Position numbers and translations under genes: made by a program. Shown here in pieces: positions 15,040 through 24,117 of a DNA stretch of 32,777 bases (within the stretch, counting starts at the first letter, position 1; each line of letters opens with the position of its first letter). A model generated the notes under the pieces. The model saw only the letters and a program-made list of their open reading frames with translations. It was not told where the DNA came from and did no database searches. The stretch covers positions 1 through 32,777 of the forward strand of contig JANQOZ010000070.1 of NCBI GenBank assembly GCA_028285525.1, given 5' to 3'. The DNA is from Lysobacterales bacterium. Lineage in GTDB: Bacteria > Pseudomonadota > Gammaproteobacteria > Xanthomonadales > SZUA-38.

Positions 15040-16485
15040 CTACGCCTTGCTGTCCTGAAACGCCGCGAGCGCCGCCTCGCGGGCCTCGCGGTGGTCGACG
15101 ATGGGGTGCGGGTAGTCCTTGCCCAGTTCGACGCCCGCTCGCCGAAGGATTTCGACCGGCGCCTCCCAGGGACGATTGAGAAACTTCTGGGGCAGGTCTT
15201 TGAGCTCCGGCACCCACCGCCGCACGTAGGCCCCGTCGGGGTCAAACTTCTCACCCTGGCTCATCGGGTTGAAGATACGGAAATAGGGCGCCGCGTCAGC
15301 GCCGCTGCCCGCCACCCACTGCCAGCTGGCGGCATTGCTCGCGAGGTCCGCGTCGACCAGCGTGTCCCAGAACCAGTCCTCGCCTGCCCGCCAGTGCTGA
15401 CGCAGATGCTTCACCAGAAATGATCCGACCACCATGCGAACGCGGTTATGCATCCAGCCGGTGTGCCAGAGCTGGCGCATGCCGGCGTCCACCAGCGGAT
15501 AGCCGGTCTGGCCTCGCTGCCAGCGCTCCAGCTCCGCCTCGTCCGACCTCCAGGGAAAGCGATCGAACTGGTCGCGGAAGTTTTCCTCGGGCAGCGCCGG
15601 GAACAGCGTCAGCAGGTGGTAGGAGAAGTCACGCCAGCCCAGCTCGCGAAGATAGGCGTCGGCCGCCTGCCCGCTGATCTCGCCCACCCCGGCGGCCATC
15701 TTTAGCGTCTGCCAAACCTGGTTCGGGCTGATCTCGCCGAAGTGCAGGTGTGGCGAAAGCCGCGAGGTGTGGTCTTTGCCGGGCCGGTCGCGGCCTTCAG
15801 CGTAGTCGTCCGCTGCGTGGGTCACAAAATCGCGGAGCCGTTCGTGGGCGCCGACTTCGCCCGGCTGCCAGCTCTCCCGTAGGCCGCCCGCCCAGTCGGG
15901 TTTCGTCGGCAGCAAGGCCCAGGCGGCAAGATCGTCGCTGGCGACGTCGTCGCCCTGATACCAGTCCAGCTGGTCCGGCATGTCGCGGGCGGCCCGGTCG
16001 CCGATCTGTGCAAGCGAGGCTCGCCAGAACGGCGTAAATACCTTGTACGGGCGACCGTCGTTGGTGCGAACCTGCTCGGGTTCCAGCAAAAGCCGGCCGG
16101 GAAAGCGCTTGACGCTCAGCCGCTCGCCCAGCTGTTCATGCACGCGCCGCTGCTGCTCAGCGGCCCAGGGCTCGTAGGCCCGGGAAAAGAAGATCGCCTG
16201 GGCGCCCGTCGCCTCCACCACCGACTCGAGGACCTCCTCGGCGGCGCCGTCGGCGAGGACCAGTCTTCCGCCCTGCTCCCCGATTCGCCGCGCGAGGTCG
16301 TCCAGGCTGTGGTGCAGCCACCACTGGCTGGCGCCGCCTTCCTGCCAGTTGCCGGCCGCCGCGCGATCGCGAACGTAGATCGGAAGCACCGGACCCAGCT
16401 CGGCGGCGGCCGCCAGCGCAGCGTGATCGCTGAGCCTGAGATCGTTGTAAAACCAGCAGATTACGGGGGCGTTCGAGTCGGTCAT
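15040..16485 (-). CDS. phr: Class I CPD photolyase
   Basis: A 481-residue deoxyribodipyrimidine photolyase of standard length. The N-terminal alpha/beta antenna domain begins VICWFYNDLRLSDHAAL (8-24) and ends at YKVFTPFWRASL. The FAD domain carries RLSPHLHFGEISPNQVW, LGWRDFSYHLL, TGYPLVDAGMRQL, WMHNRVRMVVGSFLVKHL and the FAD signature DTLVDADLASNAASWQWVAG followed by PYFRIFNPM. It uses blue light to split cyclobutane pyrimidine dimers. The first codon is 2 nt after the stop of the upstream COG3046-type photolyase, so the two are one operon. It converges with the MerR-type regulator gene. Confidence 0.95.
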   Translation of the reverse strand: MTDSNAPVICWFYNDLRLSDHAALAAAAELGPVLPIYVRDRAAAGNWQEGGASQWWLHHSLDDLARRIGEQGGRLVLADGAAEEVLESVVEATGAQAIFFSRAYEPWAAEQQRRVHEQLGERLSVKRFPGRLLLEPEQVRTNDGRPYKVFTPFWRASLAQIGDRAARDMPDQLDWYQGDDVASDDLAAWALLPTKPDWAGGLRESWQPGEVGAHERLRDFVTHAADDYAEGRDRPGKDHTSRLSPHLHFGEISPNQVWQTLKMAAGVGEISGQAADAYLRELGWRDFSYHLLTLFPALPEENFRDQFDRFPWRSDEAELERWQRGQTGYPLVDAGMRQLWHTGWMHNRVRMVVGSFLVKHLRQHWRAGEDWFWDTLVDADLASNAASWQWVAGSGADAAPYFRIFNPMSQGEKFDPDGAYVRRWVPELKDLPQKFLNRPWEAPVEILRRAGVELGKDYPHPIVDHREAREAALAAFQDSKA

Positions 16486-16487
16486 AG

Positions 16488-17984
16488 TCAGGCGGTGTAG
16501 TCGTTCAAGAATTGTTCAGCGGCGGCAAAAATGCCGTCGCGGCGCTCGCTTTTCATTCGGTCCAGCGTTTTGACCATCATCGACAGGCGGTGATTCCCGG
16601 CAAAAAAAATGCGGTGCCGATCCACGAAACGCCAGTAGAGTCCGTCCACCACGTCGCACCACGGGCCGCGGGAATAATCGCTCATCTTGAGCAGGTAGTT
16701 CGAGCCGCAGATATAGGGTTTGGTCGCAAACACGCCGCCGTCGGAAAACAGCGCCATGCCGTAGACGTTCGGGCCCATGACCCAGTCGGCCGAGTCAACG
16801 TGGGTCACCATGAACCAGTCGTGGACCTGACGCGGCTCGATTTCGCACAGATTCATCAGGTTACCGACCACCATCAGCCGGACGATGTGGTGCGACCAGC
16901 CGAGCTTGTTTACGGTATCGATCGCGTGGTCGAGCGGCTCGATCCCGGTATCGCCGGTGAACCAGGCGTCGGTGAGCGATCGCTGGTGGTTCCAGAAATT
17001 GCGTTCCCGCTGCTCCTGATCGAAGTGGTGATAGACGCCGCGGATAAACTCGCGCCAGCCAATGACCTGCCGCACAAACCCCTCGAGGCTGTTGAGCGGG
17101 ATATCGTCGCGATCCGCCTTTTCCAGCACCCGCTCGAGCACTTCCGCGGGGGTGATCAACCCGAGATTCATCATCGGCGAAATCACGCCGTGAAAGACGG
17201 TATCGCTGCGCTTGCTGAGGGCGTCCTGATAGCGGCCGAAGTCACGCAGCCGGTCCTCGATGAAGCGGTTGACCCATACCAGCGCGGAGCGTCGCGTAAC
17301 CGGCCACCAGAAGTCATCAGCGCTGCCTGGGTGGTCTGCAAAGTGCTCTTTGACCAGCGCCACCACGTCAGCGGTATGTTCGGTCCAGGCCGTCTCGGGC
17401 ATTGCCGGAATTTCCAGCTTCGCCGGCAGCTTCTTTCGGTTGTCCTGGTCGAAGCTCCACTGCCCCCCGCGCGGCTTGCCGTCAGCGTCCATCATCAGGC
17501 CGAACGATTTGCGCTGTCGCTTGTAGAAATCCGCCATGAACGGCTTTTTCACCGAGTCCAGGTAGCCCGCGAAGTCGTCCCGACTGCTCATGAACATCGG
17601 TGAACGAAGCGTCTCCAGCTTGAGGTCATGAGCCTCGCAGAAATCGCTGATGCGCTCCGCGAAGAAGTGATCCTCCAGCTCGAAGCAGACAAGCTTCTGA
17701 AGCTCGTTGGCGGCGACAAACGCCTCGAGCCGATCCTCGTAACTCTCCCCGGATGCCGGATCGAGCTGCCGATAGGTGACGTCAAAATCGCGCCCCGTCA
17801 GCTCATCGGCGTACTCGCGCATGGCGGCCAGGAACAGCACCAGCTTCTGCTGATGGTGCTTGACGTAGGTGCACAACCCCACGTCCTCACACATGAAGAT
17901 CGGCCCGGCGTCGTCGGGCAGGAGGTTGGGTGGAAACAGCTGGCTGCCGGTGATCAGCAGGCCGCTGCGCAGTGACTCGGACAC
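16488..17984 (-). CDS. COG3046-type photolyase/cryptochrome (FeS-BCP relative) with incomplete Fe-S site
   Basis: A 498-residue protein of the bacterial (6-4) photolyase/cryptochrome group typified by Agrobacterium PhrB. Matching segments include VGWREFIRG-type (VIGWREFIRGVYH), LGWSHHIVRLMVVGNLMNL, WFMVTHVDSADWVMGPNVYGM and TKPYICGSNYLLKMSDY. The family's Fe-S ligands lie at one Cys before the catalytic helix and three near DYCxxC...CP. Here C380 is kept, but the CxxC positions read S438 and P441, and the loop is shortened to PWCDVVDGLYW (C443). A [4Fe-4S] cluster is therefore doubtful. The start is GTG at 17984 with GGAG about 6 nt upstream. It is the first gene of the operon with phr. Confidence 0.88.
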   Translation of the reverse strand: MSESLRSGLLITGSQLFPPNLLPDDAGPIFMCEDVGLCTYVKHHQQKLVLFLAAMREYADELTGRDFDVTYRQLDPASGESYEDRLEAFVAANELQKLVCFELEDHFFAERISDFCEAHDLKLETLRSPMFMSSRDDFAGYLDSVKKPFMADFYKRQRKSFGLMMDADGKPRGGQWSFDQDNRKKLPAKLEIPAMPETAWTEHTADVVALVKEHFADHPGSADDFWWPVTRRSALVWVNRFIEDRLRDFGRYQDALSKRSDTVFHGVISPMMNLGLITPAEVLERVLEKADRDDIPLNSLEGFVRQVIGWREFIRGVYHHFDQEQRERNFWNHQRSLTDAWFTGDTGIEPLDHAIDTVNKLGWSHHIVRLMVVGNLMNLCEIEPRQVHDWFMVTHVDSADWVMGPNVYGMALFSDGGVFATKPYICGSNYLLKMSDYSRGPWCDVVDGLYWRFVDRHRIFFAGNHRLSMMVKTLDRMKSERRDGIFAAAEQFLNDYTA

Positions 17985-18025
17985 GCGCGCTCCGTGGTGA
18001 AAATCAGTGAGCGCGGGAGGCTAGC

Positions 18026-18057
18026 GCCGCAATCGGCAACAGCGCGTGAATTGCGGC
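18026..18057. promoter_or_regulatory. Inverted repeat in the spacer before the photolyase operon
   Basis: GCCGCAAT (18026-18033) and ATTGCGGC (18050-18057) are exact inverted repeats 16 nt apart, between the yffB-like stop codon and the COG3046 photolyase start on the minus strand. It could be an operator or a 3'-end hairpin for the dapD-yffB transcript; no T-run follows. Confidence 0.35.
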
Positions 18058-18079
18058 TCAGGCAGCAGTCAAGGCAGGG

Positions 18080-18415
18080 TTACAGCCTCTCTCGCCACTG
18101 CGCTTCGCTGAAGCCCACCGACAGCTCCCGACCCCAGTCGACGAGCGGGCGCTTGATCAGCGTGACGTTGGCCGCCAGGAGCGCCACGTCACCCGCCATA
18201 ACCTGCTCCTGGTCACCGCCTGAGAGCTGGCGCCAGCTGGTGGACCGGCGATTGATCAGCTTGTCCGCGCCAAGCTCGGCGAGCCAGCCTTTTAGCTCAT
18301 CGTTCGTGACCGGCGATTCCCGGAGATCGACAAACTCGTAGTTCGCCCCCTGCCCGTCGAGGAACTTCAGCGCCTTGCGGCAGGTGTCGCACTGCTTGAT
18401 GCCGTAGACCTTCAT
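18080..18415 (-). CDS. Spx/ArsC-family thioredoxin-fold protein (YffB-like)
   Basis: A 111-residue thioredoxin-fold protein of the arsenate reductase/Spx family. CDTCRKA (residues 9-15) holds the redox-active first Cys in a CxxC pair, LIKRPLV is the conserved cis-Pro loop, and WRERL closes the protein. E. coli YffB is similar in size. YffB-like proteins probably act as glutathione-dependent oxidoreductases; arsenate reduction is not established for them. The ATG overlaps the dapD stop by 4 nt (ATGA), so it is translated with dapD. The same gene pair is found in other gammaproteobacteria as far as I recall. Confidence 0.88.
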   Translation of the reverse strand: MKVYGIKQCDTCRKALKFLDGQGANYEFVDLRESPVTNDELKGWLAELGADKLINRRSTSWRQLSGGDQEQVMAGDVALLAANVTLIKRPLVDWGRELSVGFSEAQWRERL

Positions 18416-19248
18416 TCGCCGGACCGCAGCAGCTCGTTAATGCCCACCTTGGCGCGGGTTTTCTCGTCCACTTGCTTGACGATCACCGCGCAGTACAGGC
18501 TGTGGCTGCCGTCGGCCGCCGGCAGTGAACCCGAGACCACTACCGAGCCGGCCGGGACCCGGCCATAGCTGACTTCACCGGTGGCCCGGTTGTAGATCCG
18601 CGTGCTCTGGCCAATGAAAACCCCCATGGAGATGACCGAGCCCGCCTCCACAACCACACCCTCGACAACTTCCGATCGAGCGCCGATGAAACAGTTGTCC
18701 TCGATGATGGTCGGACCGGCCTGCAGCGGCTCCAGCACGCCGCCGATGCCGACCCCGCCGGAGAGGTGGACGTTCTTACCGATCTGGGCGCAGGAACCGA
18801 CGGTGGCCCAGGTGTCCACCATGGTGCCTGAGTCGACGAACGCGCCGATGTTGATATAGCTCGGCATGGCGACCACGTTCGGAGCCAGGTACGCACCACG
18901 CCGGACGGTCGCCGGCGGTACGATTCGTGCCCCGGTCGCGGCCACGCTGTCGTCTTCGCTGGCAAAGCGACACGGTACCTTGTCGAAGTAGCGCGTGTAA
19001 CCGCCGTCAATCTCGCGATTGTCGTGAAGCGCAAAGTACAGCAGCACGGCCTTTTTCAGCCACTGGTTGACGCGCCAGTCACCGCCGTCGGGCTCCGCGA
19101 CCCGCAGCGTGCCCGCCTCCAGGGCGCTGATGGCCTGCGCGACCGCGTCGCCGGCCTTGGCTCTCAGTTCGTCGCGAGACAGTTCGGATCGATGCTCGAA
19201 GGCTTCGTCGATGACCGATTGGAGAGATTCCACGTTGGGTTCAGGCAT
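18412..19248 (-). CDS. dapD: 2,3,4,5-tetrahydropyridine-2,6-dicarboxylate N-succinyltransferase
   Basis: A 278-residue DapD, the succinyl-transfer step of the lysine/diaminopimelate pathway. It shows the N-terminal helical domain ([13 protein letters not shown]), the conserved [15 protein letters not shown], then a left-handed beta-helix of hexapeptide repeats including [40 protein letters not shown] and [14 protein letters not shown], and the C-terminal [19 protein letters not shown]. The length matches the E. coli enzyme. The start overlaps the end of glnD by 8 nt and its stop overlaps the yffB-like gene, so the operon is tightly coupled. Confidence 0.96.
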   Translation of the reverse strand: MPEPNVESLQSVIDEAFEHRSELSRDELRAKAGDAVAQAISALEAGTLRVAEPDGGDWRVNQWLKKAVLLYFALHDNREIDGGYTRYFDKVPCRFASEDDSVAATGARIVPPATVRRGAYLAPNVVAMPSYINIGAFVDSGTMVDTWATVGSCAQIGKNVHLSGGVGIGGVLEPLQAGPTIIEDNCFIGARSEVVEGVVVEAGSVISMGVFIGQSTRIYNRATGEVSYGRVPAGSVVVSGSLPAADGSHSLYCAVIVKQVDEKTRAKVGINELLRSGE

Positions 19249-21895
19249 TTTCCAGGGCTTCCTGTATGGCGGTTTCCAGCTGATGACTGGCCTCTTCGTC
19301 CAGCGGCCGGTCGTCCCGATCGCTGATCACAAACACATCTTCCACCCGATCGCCCAGCGTGACCACCCGAACGCCGTGGATGCGGACCTTTTGAGCCATC
19401 AGCGTGCCGGCGATAATCGCCAGCAGTCCGGGCCGGTCCGACCCGAACACCTCCATCTCGGTGAATCGACCGGCTGCGTCCGGGCGAAACCGAATGTTGG
19501 GGCGCCGCTGAAAGGGCTTCAGGCGGGCGGGCATGCGGCTGCCCTGATTGGTGGGCTCAAAATCGGGCAGGCGGCGCAGCCGGTCCAGCACGCGTTGGTT
19601 CAACCGCTGCACCGAGGACTTGTCGAGTGTGGCTGAGCCGCTGGCGTCCAGCACCAGAAAGGTGTCGAGCACGTGACCGTCGGCGGTTGTGAAACCCCGG
19701 GCGTCGACCACGCTGAGCCCGCTGCGGCCGAGACAGTCCACGATACTGGCGAACGTGCCCTCGATGTTGGGCGCGTAGACCATCAGCTCCGCTGCACCGC
19801 TGTCAGCGGACTGCCGCATCGCCACCAGCGGCATGGTCAGCGGGCCCTGCGGACCGTCGATCATCAGCTCCTCGGTATGCCAGGCCACCTGGTCGGGCGT
19901 GTGGCGGAGAAAGTACTCGTCGCTCAGATCACCCCAAAGCGTCTCGCGAGACGCCGCGTCGATCCCCACCCGTTCCAGCAGGACACTGGCGCGGGTGCGC
20001 GTGTCGGCGATCGTGTCCGAACGCTCCGCGAGGTTGTTCGGGCCGCGCTCGAGCGCCTCGACCGTCAAAACGTAAAGCTGGGACAGCAGGCGCGCCTTCC
20101 ACGAGTTCCACAGCTTGATGCTGGTGCCTGAAATATCCGCCAGCGTCAGCAGGTACAGGAGATCGAGCCGGCGCCGGGTGCCGACCAGTTCACTGAACTG
20201 CGCAACAACAGCCGGATCGGCGATGTCCTGCCGTTGCGCGGTCATCGACATCAGCAGGTGGTGGCGAACCAGCCAGGCCACCTGCGCGCCGTCGCTTTCC
20301 GAAAACCCGTGGTCCGCGCAGAACACCAGCGCGTCCTGCTCACCCAGCTCGGAGTGATCGCCGCCGCGCCCCTTCGCGATGTCGTGAAAAAACGCGCCGA
20401 GGTAGAGAATCTCCGGCGCCGCGAGCGACCGGAACAGGTCGTGGGCCATCGGGTAGGTTTTGTCGTCACGCTGGGTGGCGAAGTGATGGACGTACTTCAT
20501 CACCTCAAGCGTGTGCTGGTCGACCGTAAACACATGAAACAGGTCAAACTGCATGCGGCCGACGATCTGCCGGAACACGGGCAGATAGGCGTCGAGCACC
20601 TCATAGCGGTGCATTTTTTCGAGGATTTCCGGCAGCCGACGGCCGTCCCGCCACAGGTCGCCGAAAATCTGGCGAGCTTCGGTGCTGCGCCGGAACGACT
20701 CGTCGATCAGAAACCGGTTGGCGCGGAGCTGGCGCAGCGTGTCGGCTCGAACCCCGCGGAGCTCAGGAATCTCCTGCAGCACCCGAAAGAGTTTCAGCAG
20801 CAGCAGCGGGTTGTCCGGCAGCGGATTGGGCCTGGCAAACTCCAGGTAGCCCTGCCGGACCTGGAAATCGTCGTCGACGCGGGTCAGGCTGCTGCGCTTG
20901 CGGCGGCCGAGGATATCTTCGTCGAAGGCTTGCAGCAGGCGCTCGTTGAGTCGCTCCAGCTGCATCACGCGGCGGAAGTAGTCCTGCATGAACTGCTCAA
21001 CCGCAAGATTGGCGCCGGGCACGTCCGCGAAGCCGAACTGGGCGGCCAGCTCCCGCTGGTGCGCAAAGAGCAGCCGGTTTTCCTTCCGGTTCGCCGCGAG
21101 GTGGAGGCCGTAGCGGACCCGCCACAGGTACCGCTGACCCTCCATCACCGCCTGGTATTCCTCGTCGGTCAGAAAGCCAGCGCGGGCGGTTTCCAGCAGC
21201 GACTCCGCACCGTAGTGCCGTTTGGCCACCCAGGCGATGGTCTGGATGTCGCGCAGACCGCCCGGTCCTTCCTTAACGTTGGGTTCCAGGTTGTAGGCGG
21301 TGCCGCCGAACCGCTTGTGGCGGGTCTTCTGCTCCGCCAGCTTGGCCCGAAAGTAGGCTTCGCCGCGCCAGATACGCTTAGGCGACAGCGCCTGGCGGAG
21401 CTGCTGCGGCAGGATTTCGTCGCCGTCCAGCAGGCGCGTTTCCATGAGCGTGGTGGCGGTGCTCACGTCATCCCGGCTGGCCTTGACGCACTCCTTGACC
21501 GTTCGGACCGAGTGGCCGACCTCGAGCCTCAGATCCCACAGCTGGGTCACAAAGCCGCTGACCGCGTCAGGGGGTTTGCCGTGCGGGAGCAAAATCAGCA
21601 GGTCGATATCGGAAAAGGGGTGCAGCTCACCCCGACCGTAGCCACCGACGGCCAGCAGCGAGATGCGGCTGGCTGGATCGATAAAGCGGCGCCAAAGCGC
21701 TACCACCAACTGATCCATCGCGTGAGCGCGACCGTGAACGATACGGGAAATATCCACGTGGTCGTAGAAGGCCGCATTGAGCGTCGCGTCTACGTCGTCA
21801 AGCCAACCTCGGAGATCACTGGCTTTCGGATCATCAGGGAGCGGCGGCCACTCCCAGCCGATGTCAGCCTGATCAGCGGCCGACGGCAGGATCAG
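19241..21895 (-). CDS. glnD: Bifunctional PII uridylyltransferase/uridylyl-removing enzyme, probable CTG start
   Basis: GlnD senses glutamine and (de)uridylylates PII. The nucleotidyltransferase motif is [19 protein letters not shown], the HD domain has [17 protein letters not shown], and two ACT domains end the protein (starting near [16 protein letters not shown] and [16 protein letters not shown]). The first conventional start, GTG at 21757, removes residues that continue family homology: upstream in frame reads [20 protein letters not shown] with no stop back to 21907 and no ATG, GTG or TTG. AAGGAG lies 6-7 nt before a CTG at 21895 that overlaps the map stop (CTGA). This start gives 884 residues, close to the E. 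coli 890. ATC at 21892 is a less likely alternative. Confidence 0.9.
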   Translation of the reverse strand: MILPSAADQADIGWEWPPLPDDPKASDLRGWLDDVDATLNAAFYDHVDISRIVHGRAHAMDQLVVALWRRFIDPASRISLLAVGGYGRGELHPFSDIDLLILLPHGKPPDAVSGFVTQLWDLRLEVGHSVRTVKECVKASRDDVSTATTLMETRLLDGDEILPQQLRQALSPKRIWRGEAYFRAKLAEQKTRHKRFGGTAYNLEPNVKEGPGGLRDIQTIAWVAKRHYGAESLLETARAGFLTDEEYQAVMEGQRYLWRVRYGLHLAANRKENRLLFAHQRELAAQFGFADVPGANLAVEQFMQDYFRRVMQLERLNERLLQAFDEDILGRRKRSSLTRVDDDFQVRQGYLEFARPNPLPDNPLLLLKLFRVLQEIPELRGVRADTLRQLRANRFLIDESFRRSTEARQIFGDLWRDGRRLPEILEKMHRYEVLDAYLPVFRQIVGRMQFDLFHVFTVDQHTLEVMKYVHHFATQRDDKTYPMAHDLFRSLAAPEILYLGAFFHDIAKGRGGDHSELGEQDALVFCADHGFSESDGAQVAWLVRHHLLMSMTAQRQDIADPAVVAQFSELVGTRRRLDLLYLLTLADISGTSIKLWNSWKARLLSQLYVLTVEALERGPNNLAERSDTIADTRTRASVLLERVGIDAASRETLWGDLSDEYFLRHTPDQVAWHTEELMIDGPQGPLTMPLVAMRQSADSGAAELMVYAPNIEGTFASIVDCLGRSGLSVVDARGFTTADGHVLDTFLVLDASGSATLDKSSVQRLNQRVLDRLRRLPDFEPTNQGSRMPARLKPFQRRPNIRFRPDAAGRFTEMEVFGSDRPGLLAIIAGTLMAQKVRIHGVRVVTLGDRVEDVFVISDRDDRPLDEEASHQLETAIQEALENA

Positions 21896-22659
21896 ATGGA
21901 TTCTCCTTCAACCAGCGTGAAGACCTCAAAGCCGTCATCGGTCACGCCGATGGTGTGCTCCCACTGGGCCGAAAGGCTGCGATCTTTCGTCACCACCGTC
22001 CAGCCGTCGGGCAGTAGACGCGACTGCCGCTTGCCGGCGTTGACCATCGGCTCGATGGTGAACGTCATGCCCGGAATGAGCTCTTCCCGCGTCCCGGGCT
22101 GGCCGTAGTGCAGCACCTGCGGATCCTCGTGAAAGATCTCGCCGATGCCGTGCCCGCAGTATTCGCGGACGACGGAGAAACGGTTTTTCTCGACATGCGT
22201 CTGTATAGCGTGCCCAATGTCACCCAGCCGAACGCCGGGCTTCACCATCTCGATGCCGATGGTCATCGCTTCGTGGGCCACCTTGCAAAGCCGTTTCGCC
22301 AGCACGCCGGGCTCACCGACGCCAAACATTTTGCTGGTGTCGCCGTGGAAACCGTCTTTGATGACGGTCACGTCAATGTTGACGATATCGCCGTTCTTGA
22401 GCTTCTTGTCCCCCGGTATGCCGTGACAGATCACGTTATTCACGGAGGTGCAGATCGATTTGGGAAAGCCACGGTAGTTGAGCGGCGCCGGGATCGCCTG
22501 CTGCTCATTAATAATGTAGTCGTGACAAAGCTGGTTGAGGTGCTCGGTGGTCACGCCAGGCTGGACGTGAGGCTCAATCATATAGAGCACTTCGCGCGCG
22601 AGCCGGCCTGCGATCCGCATTTTCTCGATCTGCTCTGGAGACTTCAGGGTGATGGGCAT
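21892..22659 (-). CDS. map: Methionine aminopeptidase, type I
   Basis: A 255-residue MetAP that removes the initiator Met from nascent proteins. The metal ligands are visible in DVTVIKDGFHGDTSKMF (two Asp), EYCGHGIGEIFHEDPQV (His) and TFTIEPM plus WTVVTKDRSLSAQWEHT (two Glu). The N-terminus MPITLKSPEQIEKMRIAGRLA is typical of the family, which fixes the ATG at 22659; a longer reading frame to 22755 adds non-conserved sequence. It is divergent from rpsB, the conserved gammaproteobacterial arrangement, and first in the map-glnD-dapD-yffB operon. Confidence 0.95.
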   Translation of the reverse strand: MPITLKSPEQIEKMRIAGRLAREVLYMIEPHVQPGVTTEHLNQLCHDYIINEQQAIPAPLNYRGFPKSICTSVNNVICHGIPGDKKLKNGDIVNIDVTVIKDGFHGDTSKMFGVGEPGVLAKRLCKVAHEAMTIGIEMVKPGVRLGDIGHAIQTHVEKNRFSVVREYCGHGIGEIFHEDPQVLHYGQPGTREELIPGMTFTIEPMVNAGKRQSRLLPDGWTVVTKDRSLSAQWEHTIGVTDDGFEVFTLVEGESI

Positions 22660-22785
22660 TGCGTTTGGGGTAAACCTTATCTTGTGGACCTGCGGCGACA
22701 AACAGGCGCCGGTCGGGCCGATAGCCGCGTCATTGCGAGCGCCTATGGTAAGCAAATGCCGTCAGGCGAGCTAGTGGGCCATCGC

Positions 22786-22814
22786 TTGCCCCGTCCTCGC
22801 CAGACCTCTATAAT
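22786..22814 (+). promoter_or_regulatory. Sigma-70 promoter of the rpsB-tsf operon
   Basis: TTGCCC (22786-22791) and a perfect TATAAT (22809-22814) are separated by exactly 17 nt, in the map-rpsB divergent spacer. The predicted transcript start is near 22821, giving a leader of about 175 nt before rpsB. The GC-rich CGCGCGCC immediately after the -10 could serve as a stringent-type discriminator. Confidence 0.88.
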
Positions 22815-22820
22815 TCGCGC

Positions 22821-22996
22821 GCCGCGCAAGGCTGCGCGGTAAATTCACACGCAGGCCGACACGTGCAGCGGGGTGCCCGAAGCCAGCTTTATGGCAAAAC
22901 AACGGGTTGCTGCATGGGGTGTGCGGAGGACTAACCCAGAGGTTCATCGACTGCCGACGGCAGCGCGATGCCTCGTGTCATGAAAGGTAGTACAAC
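22821..22996 (+). promoter_or_regulatory. Long structured rpsB leader, probable S2 autoregulatory RNA
   Basis: The untranslated leader of about 175 nt contains hairpin CCGCGC-AAGGCT-GCGCGG near its start and CTGCCGACGGCAG nearer the gene, followed by AAGG about 10 nt before the ATG. In E. coli and other gammaproteobacteria the rpsB leader binds S2 to repress rpsB-tsf. Position, length and structure fit, but I cannot confirm the consensus by eye. The rest of the map-rpsB spacer (22660-22785) shows nothing else definite. Confidence 0.5.
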
Positions 22997-24076
22997 ATGC
23001 CCAGTATTAGCATGCGCCAGATGCTCGAAGCCGGCGTACACTTCGGTCACCAGACCCGCTACTGGAATCCCAAGATGGCCCCGTTCATCTTTGGTGCCCG
23101 TGGCAAGATCCACATCATCAACCTCGAAGAATCGCTTCCGCTGCTGAAGGACGCGCTGAATTTCATCAGCGGCGTTGCGGCGCGACGCGGCCAGATCATG
23201 TTCGTCGGCACCAAGCGCGCCGCCCGCAGCGTGGTTCGCGAAGAGGCGGAGCGCTGCGGCGTTTCCCACGTGTCACACCGCTGGCTTGGCGGCATGCTGA
23301 CCAACTTCCGCACCGTGAAACAGTCCATCAAGCGCCTCAAGGAACTCGAAGAGATGGCCGGCGACGGTTCGTTCGAGCGCCTGATCAAGAAAGAGGTGCT
23401 GTCGCTGACCCGCGAGCGCGACAAGCTCGAGCAGAGCCTGGGCGGCATTAAAGACATGAACGGCCTGCCCGACGCCCTCTTCATTGTGGACGTGGGCTAC
23501 GAGAACATCGCCGTGCAGGAAGCCCGGAAGCTCGGTATTCCGATCGTCGGCATTGTGGACACCAACAACGATCCGGACGAAGTGGACTACGTGATCCCCG
23601 GCAACGACGACGCGATTCGCGCGATCACGCTGTACACCCAGCTGGTGGCTGACGCGGTACTGGAAGGGCGCGCGTCCGTGCCTCAGGCCGAAGAGGGATC
23701 GGATGAGTTTGTCGAGCTGGACGCCGACGGCAAGCCGGTCAAAGCCGCCAAGCCTGCACGCAAGAAGACGCCTCGGAAGAAAACCGCCAGCAAGCCCAAG
23801 ACGGTGAAAGCAGACGCTGAGGAGTCCGCCAAGCCGGAAGCCGCCACCGAGGCGGCCAAGGAAGCTGAGACGGCTGAGGCCGCGCCGGCGGCCGCCGAAG
23901 CCGCGGCTGAAGCGCCTGCCGAAGCTGCCGCTGAGGCTGCGCCGGCCGAAGAACCCAAGGCTGAGGCCGAGGCAGCTCCTGCAACGGCAAAGAAGACGAC
24001 CAAGAAGAAAGCCGCTAAGAAAACCGCCGCCAAAAAGACGGCTGCGAAGAAGGCTGACTCTGACGACGACGCCTGA
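22997..24076 (+). CDS. rpsB: 30S ribosomal protein S2 with a 120-residue low-complexity tail
   Basis: Residues 1-239 are a normal S2 ([58 protein letters not shown]), about the length of the whole E. coli protein (241). A tail of about 120 residues follows: a basic block (251-271, [10 protein letters not shown]), an acidic Ala/Glu/Pro stretch (272-328), a histone-H1-like block of AKK repeats (331-352) and an acidic end (SDDDA). The function of the tail is unknown. S2 binds the 30S subunit with S1 and controls its own mRNA. AAGG precedes the ATG, and tsf follows after 41 nt. Confidence 0.97.
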   Translation: MPSISMRQMLEAGVHFGHQTRYWNPKMAPFIFGARGKIHIINLEESLPLLKDALNFISGVAARRGQIMFVGTKRAARSVVREEAERCGVSHVSHRWLGGMLTNFRTVKQSIKRLKELEEMAGDGSFERLIKKEVLSLTRERDKLEQSLGGIKDMNGLPDALFIVDVGYENIAVQEARKLGIPIVGIVDTNNDPDEVDYVIPGNDDAIRAITLYTQLVADAVLEGRASVPQAEEGSDEFVELDADGKPVKAAKPARKKTPRKKTASKPKTVKADAEESAKPEAATEAAKEAETAEAAPAAAEAAAEAPAEAAAEAAPAEEPKAEAEAAPATAKKTTKKKAAKKTAAKKTAAKKADSDDDA

Positions 24077-24117
24077 TCCAGGCGCGTCGTCAAACTAACC
24101 AAACGGAGAGCAAGATC

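Noticed and set aside
18080..18415. Arsenate resistance gene arsC
   Set aside because: The sequence and the dapD linkage fit the YffB/Spx-like branch, and no other ars genes are nearby.
20234..22108. Long plus-strand open frame (624 codons) opposite glnD
   Set aside because: It is antisense to a clear GlnD and has no recognisable domain; long antisense frames are expected in GC-rich coding DNA.
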